Source of the DNA: Clytia hemisphaerica
Lineage: Eukaryota; Cnidaria; Hydrozoa; Leptothecata; Clytiidae
Assembly (NCBI GenBank): GCA_902728285.1
Contig: CACVBU010001235.1
Coordinates: forward strand, 426,082-490,081
Reading direction: 5' to 3'
Length of the DNA stretch: 64,000 bases
Part shown: positions 34,318 to 46,486 of the stretch, piece by piece
Position numbering within the stretch: position 1 is the stretch's first letter
Layout: each line of letters begins with the position of its first letter
Notes under the pieces: model-generated
Seen by the model: only the letters and a program-made list of their open reading frames with translations
What the model was told of the DNA's origin: nothing
Database searches by the model: none
Made by a program: the position numbers and the translations under genes

Positions 34318-36840
34318 TGCGGTGACTTTTAACGATAAAGACGCCATATACGCCTGTAATTGACCTATAGCTTAAGTGAAAGTAGTGGTGAATCTACCAA
34401 AATAGAGCAAAGAGCTTGCAAATAGCATAGATTTAAAAATTTGATCACGAAGAAACAACCCCTAGATGTTCCTTTGCCACGAAACACTCATAACAGATAC
34501 GGCGACTTTTATCGATAAAACGCCATATCTGTATTTGACCTATAGCTTCAGTGAAAGTAGTGGTGAATCCACAAAAATAGAGCAAAGGGCTTGCAAATAG
34601 CATAAATTTAGAAATTTGATTGCAAGAAACAATTCCTAGATGTTCCTTTGCCACAAAACACTCATAACAGATGCGGTGACTTTTATCGATAAAGACGCCA
34701 AATCTGTATTTGACCTATAGCTTCAGTGAAACTAGTGGTGAATCCACAAAAATAGAGCAAAGGGCTTGCAAATAGCATAAATTTAGATATTTGATTACAG
34801 AGAAACAATCCTCAGATGTTCCATTGTCACTAAAGACTCATAACGGATGCGGCGACTTTCATCAGAAAAGACGTCAAATCTGTAATTGACCTATAGCTTC
34901 AGTAAAATAGTGGTGAATCCACAAAAATAGAGCAAAGGGCTTGCAAATAGCATAAATATGAAACTTGATTGCAAAGAAACAATCATAACATGTTCCTTTC
35001 TCAGTAAAGACTCAAAATAGATAAGGCGACTTTCATCGGAAAATACGCTGAATCTGCAATTGACCTATAGTTTCAGTGAAATTAGTGGTGAATCCACGAA
35101 AATAGACGAAATGGCTTGCAAATAGCATAAATTTAGAAATTTGATTGCAAGAATCAATTCCTAGATGTTCCTTTGCCACGAAAGACTAATAACAGGTACG
35201 GCAACTTTTATCGATAAAGACGCCAAATCTGTATTTGACCTATAGCTTCAGTGAAAGTAGTGGTGAATCCACAAAAATAGAGCAAAGGGCTTGCAAATAG
35301 CATAAATTTAGATATTTGATTACAGAGAAACAATCTTCAGATGTTCCATTGTCACCAAAGACTCATAACGGATGCAGCGACTTTCATCAGAAAAGACGTC
35401 AAATCTGTAATTGACCTATAGCTTCAGTGCAAGTAGTGGTGAATCCACAAAAATAGAGCAAAGGGCTTGCAAATAGCATAAATATGAAATTTGATTGAAA
35501 GGAAACAATCAAAACATGTTCCTTTCTCAGGAAAGACTCAAAATAGATACGGCGACTTTCATCGGAAAAGACGCTGAATCTGCAATTGACCTATAGTTTC
35601 AGTGAAATTAGTGGTGAATCCACGAAAATAGACGAAATGGCTTGCAAATAGCATAAATTTAGAAATTTGATTGCAAGAAACAATTCCTAGATGTTCCTTT
35701 GCCACGAAAGACTAATAACAGGTACGGCAACTTTTATCGATAAAGACGCCAAATCTGTATTTGACCTATAGCTTCAGTGAAACTAGTGGTGAATCCACAA
35801 AAATAGAGCAAAGGGCTTGCAAATAGCATAAATTTAGATATTTGATTACAGATAAACAATCCTCAGATGTTCCATTGTCACTAAAGACTCATAACGGATG
35901 CGGCGACTTTCATCAGAAAAGACGTCAAATCTGTAATTGACCTATAGCTTCAGTACAAGTAGTGGTGAATCCACAAAAATAGAGCAAAGGGCTTGCAAAT
36001 AGCATAAATATGAAAATTGATTGCAAATAGCATAAATTTAGACATTTGATTGCAAGGAAACAATCATGACATGTTCCTTTCTCAGGAAAGACTCAAAATA
36101 GATACGGCGACTTTCATCGGAAAAGACGCTGAATCTGCAATTGACCTATAGTTTCAGTGAAATTAGTGGTGAATCCACGAAAATAGACGAAATGGCTTGC
36201 AAATAGCATAAATTTATAAATTTGATTGCTAGAAACAATTCCTAGATGTTCCTTTGCCACGAAAGACTAATAACAGGTACGGCAACTTTTATCGATAAAG
36301 ACGCCAAATCTGTATTTGACCTATAGCTTCAGTGAAAGTAGTGGTGAATCCACAAAAATAGAGCAAAGGGCTTGCAAATAGCATAAATTTAGATATTTGA
36401 TTACAGAGAAACAATCCTCAGATGTTCCATTGTCACTAAAGACTCATAACGGATGCGGCGACTTTCATCAGAAAAGACGTCAAATCTGTAATTGACCTAT
36501 AGCTTCAGTACAAGTAGTGGTGAATCCACAAAATAGAGCAAAGGGCTTGCAAATAGCATAAATATAAAATTGATTGCAAATAGCATAAATTTAGACATTT
36601 GATTGCAAGGAAACAATCATAACATGTTCCTTTCTCAGGAAAGACTCAAAATAGATACGGCGACTTTCATCGGAAAGGACGCTGAATCTGCAATTGACCT
36701 ATTGCTTCAGTGAAATTAGTGGTGAATCCACGAAAATAGACGAAATGGCTTGCTAATACCAGAAATTTAGAAATTTGATTGAGAAGAAACAATCCTAAGA
36801 TGTTCCTTTGCCACGAAACACTCATAACAGATACGGCGAC
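34318..36840 (+). repeat. 176-bp satellite, diverged monomers (middle)
   Basis: Monomers carry variants absent from the higher-order blocks ('ctcagatgttccattgtcac', 'gatgcggcgactttcatcag', 'cataacatgttcctttctca'). A local repeat of about 700 bp also appears here (similar segments near 35130, 35680 and 36230), suggesting a second, older higher-order family. The first monomer continues the target interrupted at 31831. Confidence 0.9.
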
Positions 36841-39800
36841 TTTTATCGATAAAGACACCAAATCTGTAATTGAGCTACAGCTTCAATGAAAGCAGTCATG
36901 AGTGCACAAAAATAAACCAAATGGCTTGCTAATACCAGAAATTTAGAAATTTGATTGAGAAGAAACAATCCTAAGATGTTCCTTTGCCACAAAACACTCA
37001 TAACAGATGCGGTGACTTTTATCGATAAAGACGCCAAATCTGTATTTGATCTGTAGCTTCAGTGAAAGTAGTGGTGAATCCACAAACATAGAGCAAAGGG
37101 TTTGCAAATAGCATAGATTTAAACATTTGATTACAAAGAAACAATCCTAAGATGTTCCATTGGCACTAAAAACTCATAACAGATATGGCAACTTTCATCG
37201 GAAAAGACGCTGAATCTGTAATTGACCTATTGCTTCAGTGAAATTAGTGGTGAATCCACGAAAATAGACGAAATGGCTTGCAAATAGCATAAATTTAGAA
37301 ATTTGATTGCAAGAAACAATTCCTAGATGTTCCTTTGCCACAAAACACTCATAACAGATGCGGTGACTTTTATCGATAAAGACGCCAAATCTGTATTTGA
37401 TCTGTAGCTTCAGTGAAAGTAGTGGTGAATCCACAAAAATAGAGCAAAGGGTTTGCAAATAGCATAAATTTAGACATTTGATTACAAAGAAACAATCCTA
37501 AGATGTTCCTTTACCATATAAGAGTAATAACGAATACGGCGACTTTTATCGATAAAGACAACAAATCTGTAATTGAGCTACAGCTTCAATGAAAGCAGTC
37601 ATGAGTGCACAAAAATAAACCAAATGGCTTGCTAATACCAGAAATTTAGAAATTTGATTGAGAAGAAACAATCCTAAGATGTTCCTTTGCCACAAAACAC
37701 TCATAACAGATGCGGTGACTTTTATCGATAAAGACGCCAAATCTGTATTTCATCTGTAGCTTCAGTGAAAGTAGTGGTGAATCCACAAACATAGAGCAAA
37801 GGGTTTGCAAATAGCATAAATTTAACATTTGATTACAAAGAAACAATCCTAAGATGTTCCATTGGCACTAAAAACTGATAACAGATATGGCAACTTTCAT
37901 CGGAAAAGACGCTGAATCTGTAATTGACCTATTGCTTCAGTGAAATTAGTGGTGAATCCACGAAAATAGACGAAATGGCTTGCAAATAGCATAAATTTAG
38001 AAATTTGATTGCAAGAAACAATTCCTAGATGTTCCTTTGCCACAAAACACTCATAACAGATGCGGTGACTTTTATCGATAAAGACGCCAAATCTGTATTT
38101 GATCTGTAGCTTCAGTGAAAGTAGTGGTGAATCCACAAAAATAGAGCAAAGGGTTTGCAAATAGCATAAATTTAGACATTTGATTACAAAGAAACAATCC
38201 TAAGATGTTCCTTTACCATATAAGACTATTAACGAATACGGCGACTTTTATCGATAAAGACACCAAATCTGTAATTGAGCTACAGCTTCAATGAAAGCAG
38301 TCATGAGTGCACAAAAATAAACCAAATGGCTTGCTAATACCAGAAATTTAGAAATTTGATTGAGAAGAAACAATCCTAAGATGTTCCTTTGCCACAAAAC
38401 ACTCATAACAGATGCGGTGACTTTTATCGATAAAGACGCCAAATCTGTATTTGATCTGTAGCTTCAGTGAAAGTAGTGGTGAATCCACAAAAATAGAGCA
38501 AAGGGTTTGCAAATAGCATAAATTTAGACATTTGATTACAAAGAAACAATCCTAAGATGTTCCTTTACCATATAAGACTATTAACGAATACGGCGACTTT
38601 TATCGATAAAGACACCAAATCTGTAATTGAGCTACAGCTTCAATGAAAGCAGTCATGAGTGCACAAAAATAAACCAAATGGCTTGCTAATACCAGAAATT
38701 TAGAAATTTGATTGAGAAGAAACAATCCTAAGATGTTCCTTTGCCACAAAACACTCATAACAGATGCGGTGACTTTTATCGATAAAGACGCCAAATCTGT
38801 ATTTGATCTGTAGCTTCAGTGAAAGTAGTGGTGAATCCACAAACATAGAGCAAAGGGTTTGCAAATAGCATAGATTTAAACATTTGATTACAAAGAAACA
38901 ATCCTAAGATGTTCCATTGGCACTAAAAACTCATAACAGATATGGCAACTTTCATCGGAAAAGACGCTGAATCTGTAATTGACCTATTGCTTCAGTGAAA
39001 TTAGTGGTGAATCCACGAAAATAGACGAAATGGCTTGCAAATAGCATAAATTTAGAAATTTGATTGCAAGAAACAATTCCTAGATGTTCCTTTGCCACAA
39101 AACACTCATAACAGATGCGGTGACTTTTATCGATAAAGACGCCAAATCTGTATTTGATCTGTAGCTTCAGTGAAAGTAGTGGTGAATCCACAAAAATAGA
39201 GCAAAGGGTTTGCAAATAGCATAAATTTAGACATTTGATTACAAAGAAACAATCCTAAATGTTCCTTTACCATATAAGACTATTAACGAATACGGCGACT
39301 TTTATCGATAAAGACACCAAATCTGTAATTGAGCTACAGCTTCAATGAAAGCAGTCATGAGTGCACAAAAATAAACCAAATGGCTTGCTAATACCAGAAA
39401 TTTAGAAATTTGATTGAGAAGAAACAATCCTAAGATGTTCCTTTGCCACAAAACACTCATAACAGATGCGGTGACTTTTATCGATAAAGACGCCAAATCT
39501 GTATTTGATCTGTAGCTTCAGTGAAAGTAGTGGTGAATCCACAAAAATAGAGCAAAGGGTTTGCAAATAGCATAAATTTAGACATTTGATTACAAAGAAA
39601 CAATCCTAAGATGTTCTTTACCATATAAGACTATTAACGAATACGGCGACTTTTATCGATAAAGACACCAAATCTGTAATTGAGCTACAGCTTCAATGAA
39701 AGCAGTCATGAGTGCACAAAAATAAACCAAATGGCTTGCTAATACCAGAAATTTAGAAATTTGATTGAGAAGAAACAATCCTAAGATGTTCCTTTGCCAC

Positions 39801-40720
39801 AAAACACTCATAACAGATGCGGTGACTTTTATCGATAAAGACGCCAAATCTGTATTTCATCTGTAGCTTCAGTGAAAGTAGTGGTGAATCCACAAACATA
39901 GAGCAAAGGGTTTGCAAATAGCATAAATTTAAACATTTGATTACAAAGAAACAATCCTAAGATGTTCCATTGGCACTAAAAACTCATAACAGATATGGCA
40001 ACTTTCATCGGAAAAGACGCTGAATCTGTAATTGACCTATTGCTTCAGTGAAATTAGTGGTGAATCCACGAAAAAACGAATTGGCTTGCAAATAGCATAA
40101 ATTTAGAAATTTGATTGCAAGAAAACAATTCCTAGATGTTCCTTTGCCACAAAACACTCATAACAGATGCGGTGACTTTTATCGATAAAGACGCCAAATC
40201 TGTATTTGATCTGTAGCTTCAGTGAAAGTAGTGGTGAATCCACAAAAATAGAGCAAAGGGTTTGCAAATAGCATAAATTTAGACATTTGATTACAAAGAA
40301 ACGATCCTAAATGTTCCTTTACCATATAAGACTATTAACGAATACGGCGACTTTTATCGATAAAGACACCAAATCTGTAATTGAGCTACAGCTTCAATGA
40401 AAGCAGTCATGAGTGCACAAAAATAAACCAAATGGCTTGCTAATACCAGAAATTTAGAAATTTGATTGAGAAGAAACAATCCTAAGATGTTCCTTTGCCA
40501 CAAAACACTCATAACAGATGCGGTGACTTTTATCGATAAAGACGCCAAATCTGTATTTGATCTGTAGCTTCAGTGAAAGTAGTGGTGAATCCACAAAAAT
40601 AGAGCAAAGGGTTTGCAAATAGCATAAATTTAGACATTTGATTACAAAGAAACAATCCTAAGATGTTCCATTGGCACTAAAAACTCATAACAGATATGGC
40701 AACTTTCATCGGAAAAGACG
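36841..40720 (+). repeat. 703-bp higher-order satellite, block 2
   Basis: Monomer A positions 36843, 37546, 38248, 38600, 39302, 39653 and 40354 give steps of 703, 702, 352, 702, 351 and 701 bp. Rare variants match block 1 in order, so this is a duplicate of about 20786-24900 (see findings). Confidence 0.95.
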
Positions 40721-43440
40721 CTGAATCTGTAATTGACCTATTGCTTCAGTGAAATTCGTGGTGAATCCACGAAAATAGACGAAATGGCTTGCAAATAGCA
40801 TAAATTTAGAAATTTGATTGAAGAAACAATCCTAGATGTTCCTTTGCCACGAAAGACTAGTAACAGGTACGGCAACTTTTATCGATAAAGACGCCAAATC
40901 TGTAATTGAGCTATAGCTTCAATGAAAGATGGTGAAACAAAATAGACCAAATGGCTTGCAGATTGCATAAATTTAGACATTTGATTGCAAAGAAACAATC
41001 CTTAGATGTTCTATTGTCACTAAAGACTCGTAACGGATCCGGCGACTTTTATCAAAAAAGACGCCAAATCTGTAATTGACCTATAGCTTCGGTGAAATTA
41101 GTGGTGAATCAACAAAAGTAGCAAATGGCTTGCAAATAGCATAAATTTAGAAATTTGATCGCGAAGAAACAATCCTAGATGTTCCTTTGCTACGAAACAC
41201 TCATAACAAATACGGCGACTTTTATCGATAAAGATGCCAAATCTATAATTGACCTTTAGCTTCAGTGAAAATAGTGGTGAATCCACAAAAATAGAGCAAA
41301 GGGCTTGCAAGTAGCAGAAATTTAGAATTTGATTGAAAAAAAAACCTAAGATGTTCCTTTACCATATAAGACTAATACGGATACGGCGACTTTTATCAAT
41401 AAAGACACCAAATCTGTAATTGAGCTACAGCTTCAATGAAAGCAGTCATGAGTGCACAAAAATAAACCAAATGGCTTGCTAATACCAGTAATTTAGAAAT
41501 TTGATTGAGAAGAAACAATCCTAAGATGTTCCTTTGCCACTAAACACTCATAACAGATGCGGTGACTTTTATCGATAAAGACGCCAAATCTGTATTTGAT
41601 CTGTAGCTTCAGTGAAAGTAGTGGTGAATCCACAAGCATAGAGCAAAGGGTTTGCAAATAGCATAAATTTAAACATTTGATTACAAAGAAACGAACCTAA
41701 GATGTTCCATTGGCACTAAAAACTCATAACAGATATGGCAACTTTCATCGGAAAAGACGCTGAATCTGTAATTGACCTATTGCTTCAGTGAAATTAGTGG
41801 TGAATTCACGAAAATAGACGAAATGGCTTGCAAATAGCATAAACTTAGAAATTTGATTGCAAGAAACAATTCCTAGATGTTCCTTTGCCACGAAAGACTA
41901 ATAACAGGTACGGCAACTTTTATCGATAAAGACGCCAATCTGTATTTGACCTATAGCTTCAGTGAAAGTAGTGGTGAATCCACAAAATAGAGCAAAGGGC
42001 TTGCAAATAGCATAAATTTAGATATTTGATTACAGAGAAACAATCCTCAGATGTTCCATTGTCACTAAAGACTCATAACGGATACGGCGACTTTCATCAG
42101 AAAAGACGTCAAATCTGTAATTGACCTATAGCTTCAGTAAAGTAGTGGTCAATCCACGAAAATAGAGCAAAGGGCTTGCAAATAGCATAAATTTGAATTT
42201 GATTGCAAGGAAACAATCATAACATGTTCCTTTCTCTGGAAAGACTCAAAATAGATACGGCGACTTTCATCGGAAAGACGCTGAATCTGTATTGACCTAT
42301 TGCTTCAGTGAAATTAGTGGTGAACTCACGAAAATAGACGAAATGGCTGCAAATAGCGTAGATTTAAAAATTTGATCGCGAAGAAACAATCCCTAGATGT
42401 TCCTTTGCCACGAAACACTCATAACAGATACGGCGACTTTTATCGATAAGGACGCCAAATCTGTATTTGACCTATAGCTTCAGTGAAAGTAGTGGTGAAT
42501 CCACAAACAAAGAGCAAAGGGTTTGTAAATAGCATAAATTTAGACATTTGATTACAAAGAAACAATCCTAAGATGTTCCATTGGCACTAAAGACTCATAA
42601 CAGATATGGCGACTTTCATCGGAAAAGACGCTGAATGCGTAATTGACCTATTGCTTCAGTGAAATAGTGGTGAATCTACGAAAATAGACGAAATGGCTTG
42701 CAAATAGCATAAATTTAGAAATTTGATTGCAAGAAACAATCCTAGATGTTCCTTTGCCCGAAAGACTAATAAACAGGTACGGCAACTTTTATCGATAAAG
42801 ACGCCAAATCTGTAATTGAGCTACAGCTTCAATGAAGCAGTCATGACGCGCACAAAAATAGACCAAATGGCTTGCAGATAGCATGAATTTAGACATTTGA
42901 TTGCAAGAAACAATCCTTAGATGTTCTATTGTCACTAAAGACTCGTAACGGATCCGGGGACTTTTATCAAAAAAGACGCCAAATCTGTAATTGACCTATA
43001 GCTTCGGTGAAAGTAGTGGTGAAATCCACGAAAAATAGGCAAAGGGCTTGCCAAATAGCATAAATTTAAGAATTGATTGCAAAGAACAATCCTAAGATAT
43101 CCATTGTCACGAAAGACTCGTAACAGATACGGCGGACTTTTATCAGAAAAGACGCCAAATCTGTAATTGACCTATAGCTTCACTAGAAGTAGTGGTGAAT
43201 CCACGAAAATAGGCGAAAGGGCTTGCAAATAGAATAAATTTAGAAATTTGATTGAGAAGAAACTATCCTAAGATAATCCATTGTCACGAAAGACTCGTAA
43301 CAGATACGGCGACTTTTATCGGAAAAGACGCCAAATCTGTAATTGACCTATAGCTTCAGTGAAAGTAGTGGTGAATCTACCAAAATAGAGCAAAGGGCTT
43401 GCAAATAGCATAAATTTAGAAATTTTGATTGCAAGAAACT
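40721..43440 (+). repeat. 176-bp satellite, diverged monomers (right edge)
   Basis: Monomers become increasingly different and carry many one-base gaps and insertions towards 43440, where the satellite ends in 'gattgcaagaaactatt'. Confidence 0.9.
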
Positions 43441-44581
43441 ATTTCAATTGTTCAAGTGTCATAAAATGATTCCGTCCTATCAATGGATTCGTGTCTCATG
43501 ACGATTGATCAGTATTGGTGGATATTCCCAGACTTTAAACCTTCAATGGCATTAAATTTTGCGTGTTTTGGTGTCATTCGCGAAATTAAGTCCAATGGAA
43601 ATATAGAAAGGTCTTATCCACGAAATTCTTTTGAACAAAACTCAAAAAAATCTCGAATAACTACTTTTATAATGTTAACTGACAAAGAAGCGCTAATAAT
43701 GCATATTTTAACGACCAGTGTGTATAATTTGGCAGTAAAAGACACATGCAAATATCATTTCCCGAAAATGTCACCCGCGAAATTAAATCCCCGTGAAATC
43801 TAGTTTGAATCGCAGACCTCTACAAAACCCCAGGTAGTATAGGTCTGCTTAATGATCTACCAACCGCTTTCCGATTCATTTTTTTTAATTCGATGTATTT
43901 TACAGAATCTTGGCGAGTTATTAATTGATTCACATGATGTTCGCGCAAAACGATCGTTTCGAACGTTTTCAATAGAATGTTTACATTCGAAATGAATCCC
44001 AGACCAGAAAAACAAAACAGAAAGAAAGTTAAAAAACAATCTGATGCGCGCATTTTGTACAGTCTGAAGATACATCAGGCACTTAAATTCAATAAATCTA
44101 ATTTCTAATCTTTTACAAAATCTCCACATTAAACAAGAAATGAGAAAAAAAAGAAGCAAACTTCCTTCGCCTACTTTTTTTCGAAATCCAAATATATTTT
44201 CCAATCTATGATTTGGTGTCTCACAGAAAATTTAAACATTACGTAATGTTATATTTGTAGACACTCGCCAGCTAAAAATGTCTTTAGCCGTATATCGGCT
44301 AAAGGCGGCAAATCTCTGGACAAAGGAAATATCGCTTATTAAGCATCCTCTATAAGGAGCACGAATCCGTTAGTGGATGCCAGCAGCCTACGTGAAATCT
44401 TAAAATTTCGCGGATTAGCTGAACAACGAAATTTAATGCCTGCAAAAATTTCTCATTTAAGTATAAGAACTAATTGTTCAACATGTACCTTTTCTGAAAG
44501 CAGCTATGTCTTCGTATGCAAGATGAGAGGTTTCAAAAATCTGAAGTCGAAACCCTGGCATTGATATAACCATTCATCTTT
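43441..44581. other. Intergenic, dispersed-repeat motifs
   Basis: Contains 'cgcgaaattaaatccccg' and 'gcgaaattaagtcc' motifs typical of a dispersed non-coding repeat. The 106-aa frame at 43483-43803 ends inside that motif. Minus-strand frames at 43820-44204 overlap each other and have no domain. Confidence 0.4.
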
Positions 44582-44818
44582 TTAATGGTCGACGTGGATC
44601 AATTTAAGTCTTGGAAAAACATTCCATGGCATTAGTAAAAATCCAAATTCTAATTCCAAATCACTAGTGTGTATTTCTTCAATCGGGAACTTTTTGATGA
44701 AGTTGATGTATTTGTTTATGTGGAGTCTTTCTGGTAAACTTCTTCGTTTCCGCCAAAGATGTGGTAGCCCTAAATCATGCATCAACTTTGACGCCAACAT
44801 AATATTCTTTGTATCCAT
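44582..44818 (-). CDS. Unrecognised 78-aa frame
   Basis: Starts at an ATG at 44818 and has mixed, non-repetitive composition with a basic patch (LWRKRRSLPERLH), then IEEIHTSDLELEFGF. No family was recognised. It lies just left of the foldback element at 44902 and may be part of an exon or of an old transposon. Support is limited to composition and length. Confidence 0.25.
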   Translation of the reverse strand: MDTKNIMLASKLMHDLGLPHLWRKRRSLPERLHINKYINFIKKFPIEEIHTSDLELEFGFLLMPWNVFPRLKLIHVDH

Positions 44819-44901
44819 GTTTCCTTGTTTTTTTATTGTTTATGCTGAAAAGATAAATAAAATAACAAGCATTTCTGGATCCCAAATAAAAGTGAAAAAA
44901 C

Positions 44902-45740
44902 TACGGAAGCCGAAGGGACATCCAAACTTTCTTTTTTTGTCGACTTTTTTTTCTTTTTTTGCCGACTTTTTTCTTTTTTTGCTGACTTTTTTTCTTTTTT
45001 TGAAAACTTTTTTTCTTTTTTTGCGGACTTTTTTCTTTTTTTTCAAAAAAAGGTTTTTTTTAATTTAACTTTTCTTTTCGAGACTGCTTTCTTTTAGTTG
45101 ATAAGGGCAAATTTTTGATATTATGCTCCTAATAAAGTGTAGAATTGACAAAAAAGAATTGACAAGAAAAATTGCCCTTCGAATCTCCTGCAGTTTTCGA
45201 GTTTTAGATTTTTAGTTAATCAATAGAACTTATCAAGAGTCCCCCCTTAAATACTAGCATCAACTAGTTTTTTTCGAGGTCTGAAAATCAAATATCTGAG
45301 GCTACCAACGGATTCAGTGTGAAAAGTTTTCGATGTCTAGATCTCGACAGATATTTTTGGTTTAAGTATTGAAAATTATCGATATTTTCAGCTGAGTCAG
45401 CAGTTTTTCAGTATGTATACGCCTTAGATATGAATTATCTCGAGATCTAGACACTAAAACATAACAAACCATACCATTTTTAAACCCGGGGGTTTTTTTA
45501 CAAAAAAAGAAAAAAAGTCAGCAAAAAAAGAAAAAAAATTCGCAAAAAAAGAAAAAAAAAAAAAAAAAAAAGACAAAAAAAAGAAAAAAACCTCTTCAAT
45601 TCAAAAAAAGAAAAAAAGTCGGCAAAAAAAGAAAAAAAGTCAGCAAAAAAAGAAAAAAGTCGACAAAAAAGAAAAAAGTCGACAAAAAAAGAAAAAAAGT
45701 CGGCAAAAAGAAAGTTTGATGTCCCTTCTCGGCTTCCGTA
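44902..45740. mobile_element. 839-bp foldback element with polypyrimidine arms
   Basis: The outer inverted repeat TACGGAAGCCGAAGGGACAT is mirrored at 45715-45740. The arms then run into tandem CTTTTTTTGCCGACTTTTTT units (44930-45055) and the complementary AAAAAAAGAAAAAAAGTCGG units (45500-45715). 'aaaac' follows or precedes both ends and could be a 5-bp target duplication. Lys/Arg- or Phe/Leu-only frames at 44840-45068 are artefacts of these runs. Confidence 0.75.
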
Positions 45741-46486
45741 AAAACAGATGTCCTGGAAGATAGATTACTCTGGAAAATACCGTAGTCCTTATAAAAAGCC
45801 CGGTCTTAAAGGCTTTTTCTTTCTATCTACTTGAACTTTGTTTTGCTCAATTTTTTATCATCAGCGATTTTATTTCAATTCAAGTGCCTAAATGTTTGAA
45901 CGTGTTTCAATGCTTCAAAGATGTTTCAAACTTATGTTTCAAATATCGAAAAAGAGAAAAAGAAATAAAAATAAGCACATTTAAAATATGCGAACAGACG
46001 AAGGTATTATCCGTGTTGTTTACACAAAAGACAGCTCCAATATTTAAATCTTTCGCTCGATCTATATAGGCAAAGGCTGAAGAGTAGTGACAATAACTCG
46101 GAAAGGAAGGAACATATGACGTAGCCTATATCGAGTGATTTAGAATGAAATGTAAAGAAATTATAAAACAACAGTGAATTCTACAATTTCTAGTGTATTA
46201 TTGAATATATTACATAGAACTCTAGTTTAAAAATTTCTAAAAAGGCTTAGACAGTTTACTGGGTCATACCTAGGTGGGCTTATGTTTTAAAACTATTCTT
46301 TAGTTAGTTTAAGTTACTACCCTAGTAGTTTAATTAATGCACTGTACAGAAAGAGTCTTAATTCAATTCAAAAAGTTATGTCCACGGTCGAATCTCTCAG
46401 AGGGTTTAAGTCGTCTTAAGATGTACCAGATTTAAAATCTCAATAAGGAACAAAGTATATGTAAAATAAACTTTCACAATAATCAA
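45741..46486. other. Downstream flank of the minus-strand gene
   Basis: No gene seen. ATTAAA on the minus strand (46329-46334) is a possible variant poly(A) signal about 155 bp after the stop codon at 46487-46489. Confidence 0.35.

Noticed and set aside
18405-41310. Dozens of 64-, 87- and 99-codon minus-strand frames with identical peptides (MASLSIKVTASV.., MQTLCSIFVDS..)
   Set aside because: They repeat with the satellite period, break wherever a monomer has an indel and have no domain. They are open by chance in the repeat.
43483-43803. 106-aa plus-strand frame
   Set aside because: Ends in the 'cgcgaaattaaatccccg' dispersed repeat, with no domain and no splice or promoter support.
44840-45068. 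Lys-rich and Phe/Leu-rich frames
   Set aside because: Translations of the polypyrimidine/polypurine arms of the foldback element.
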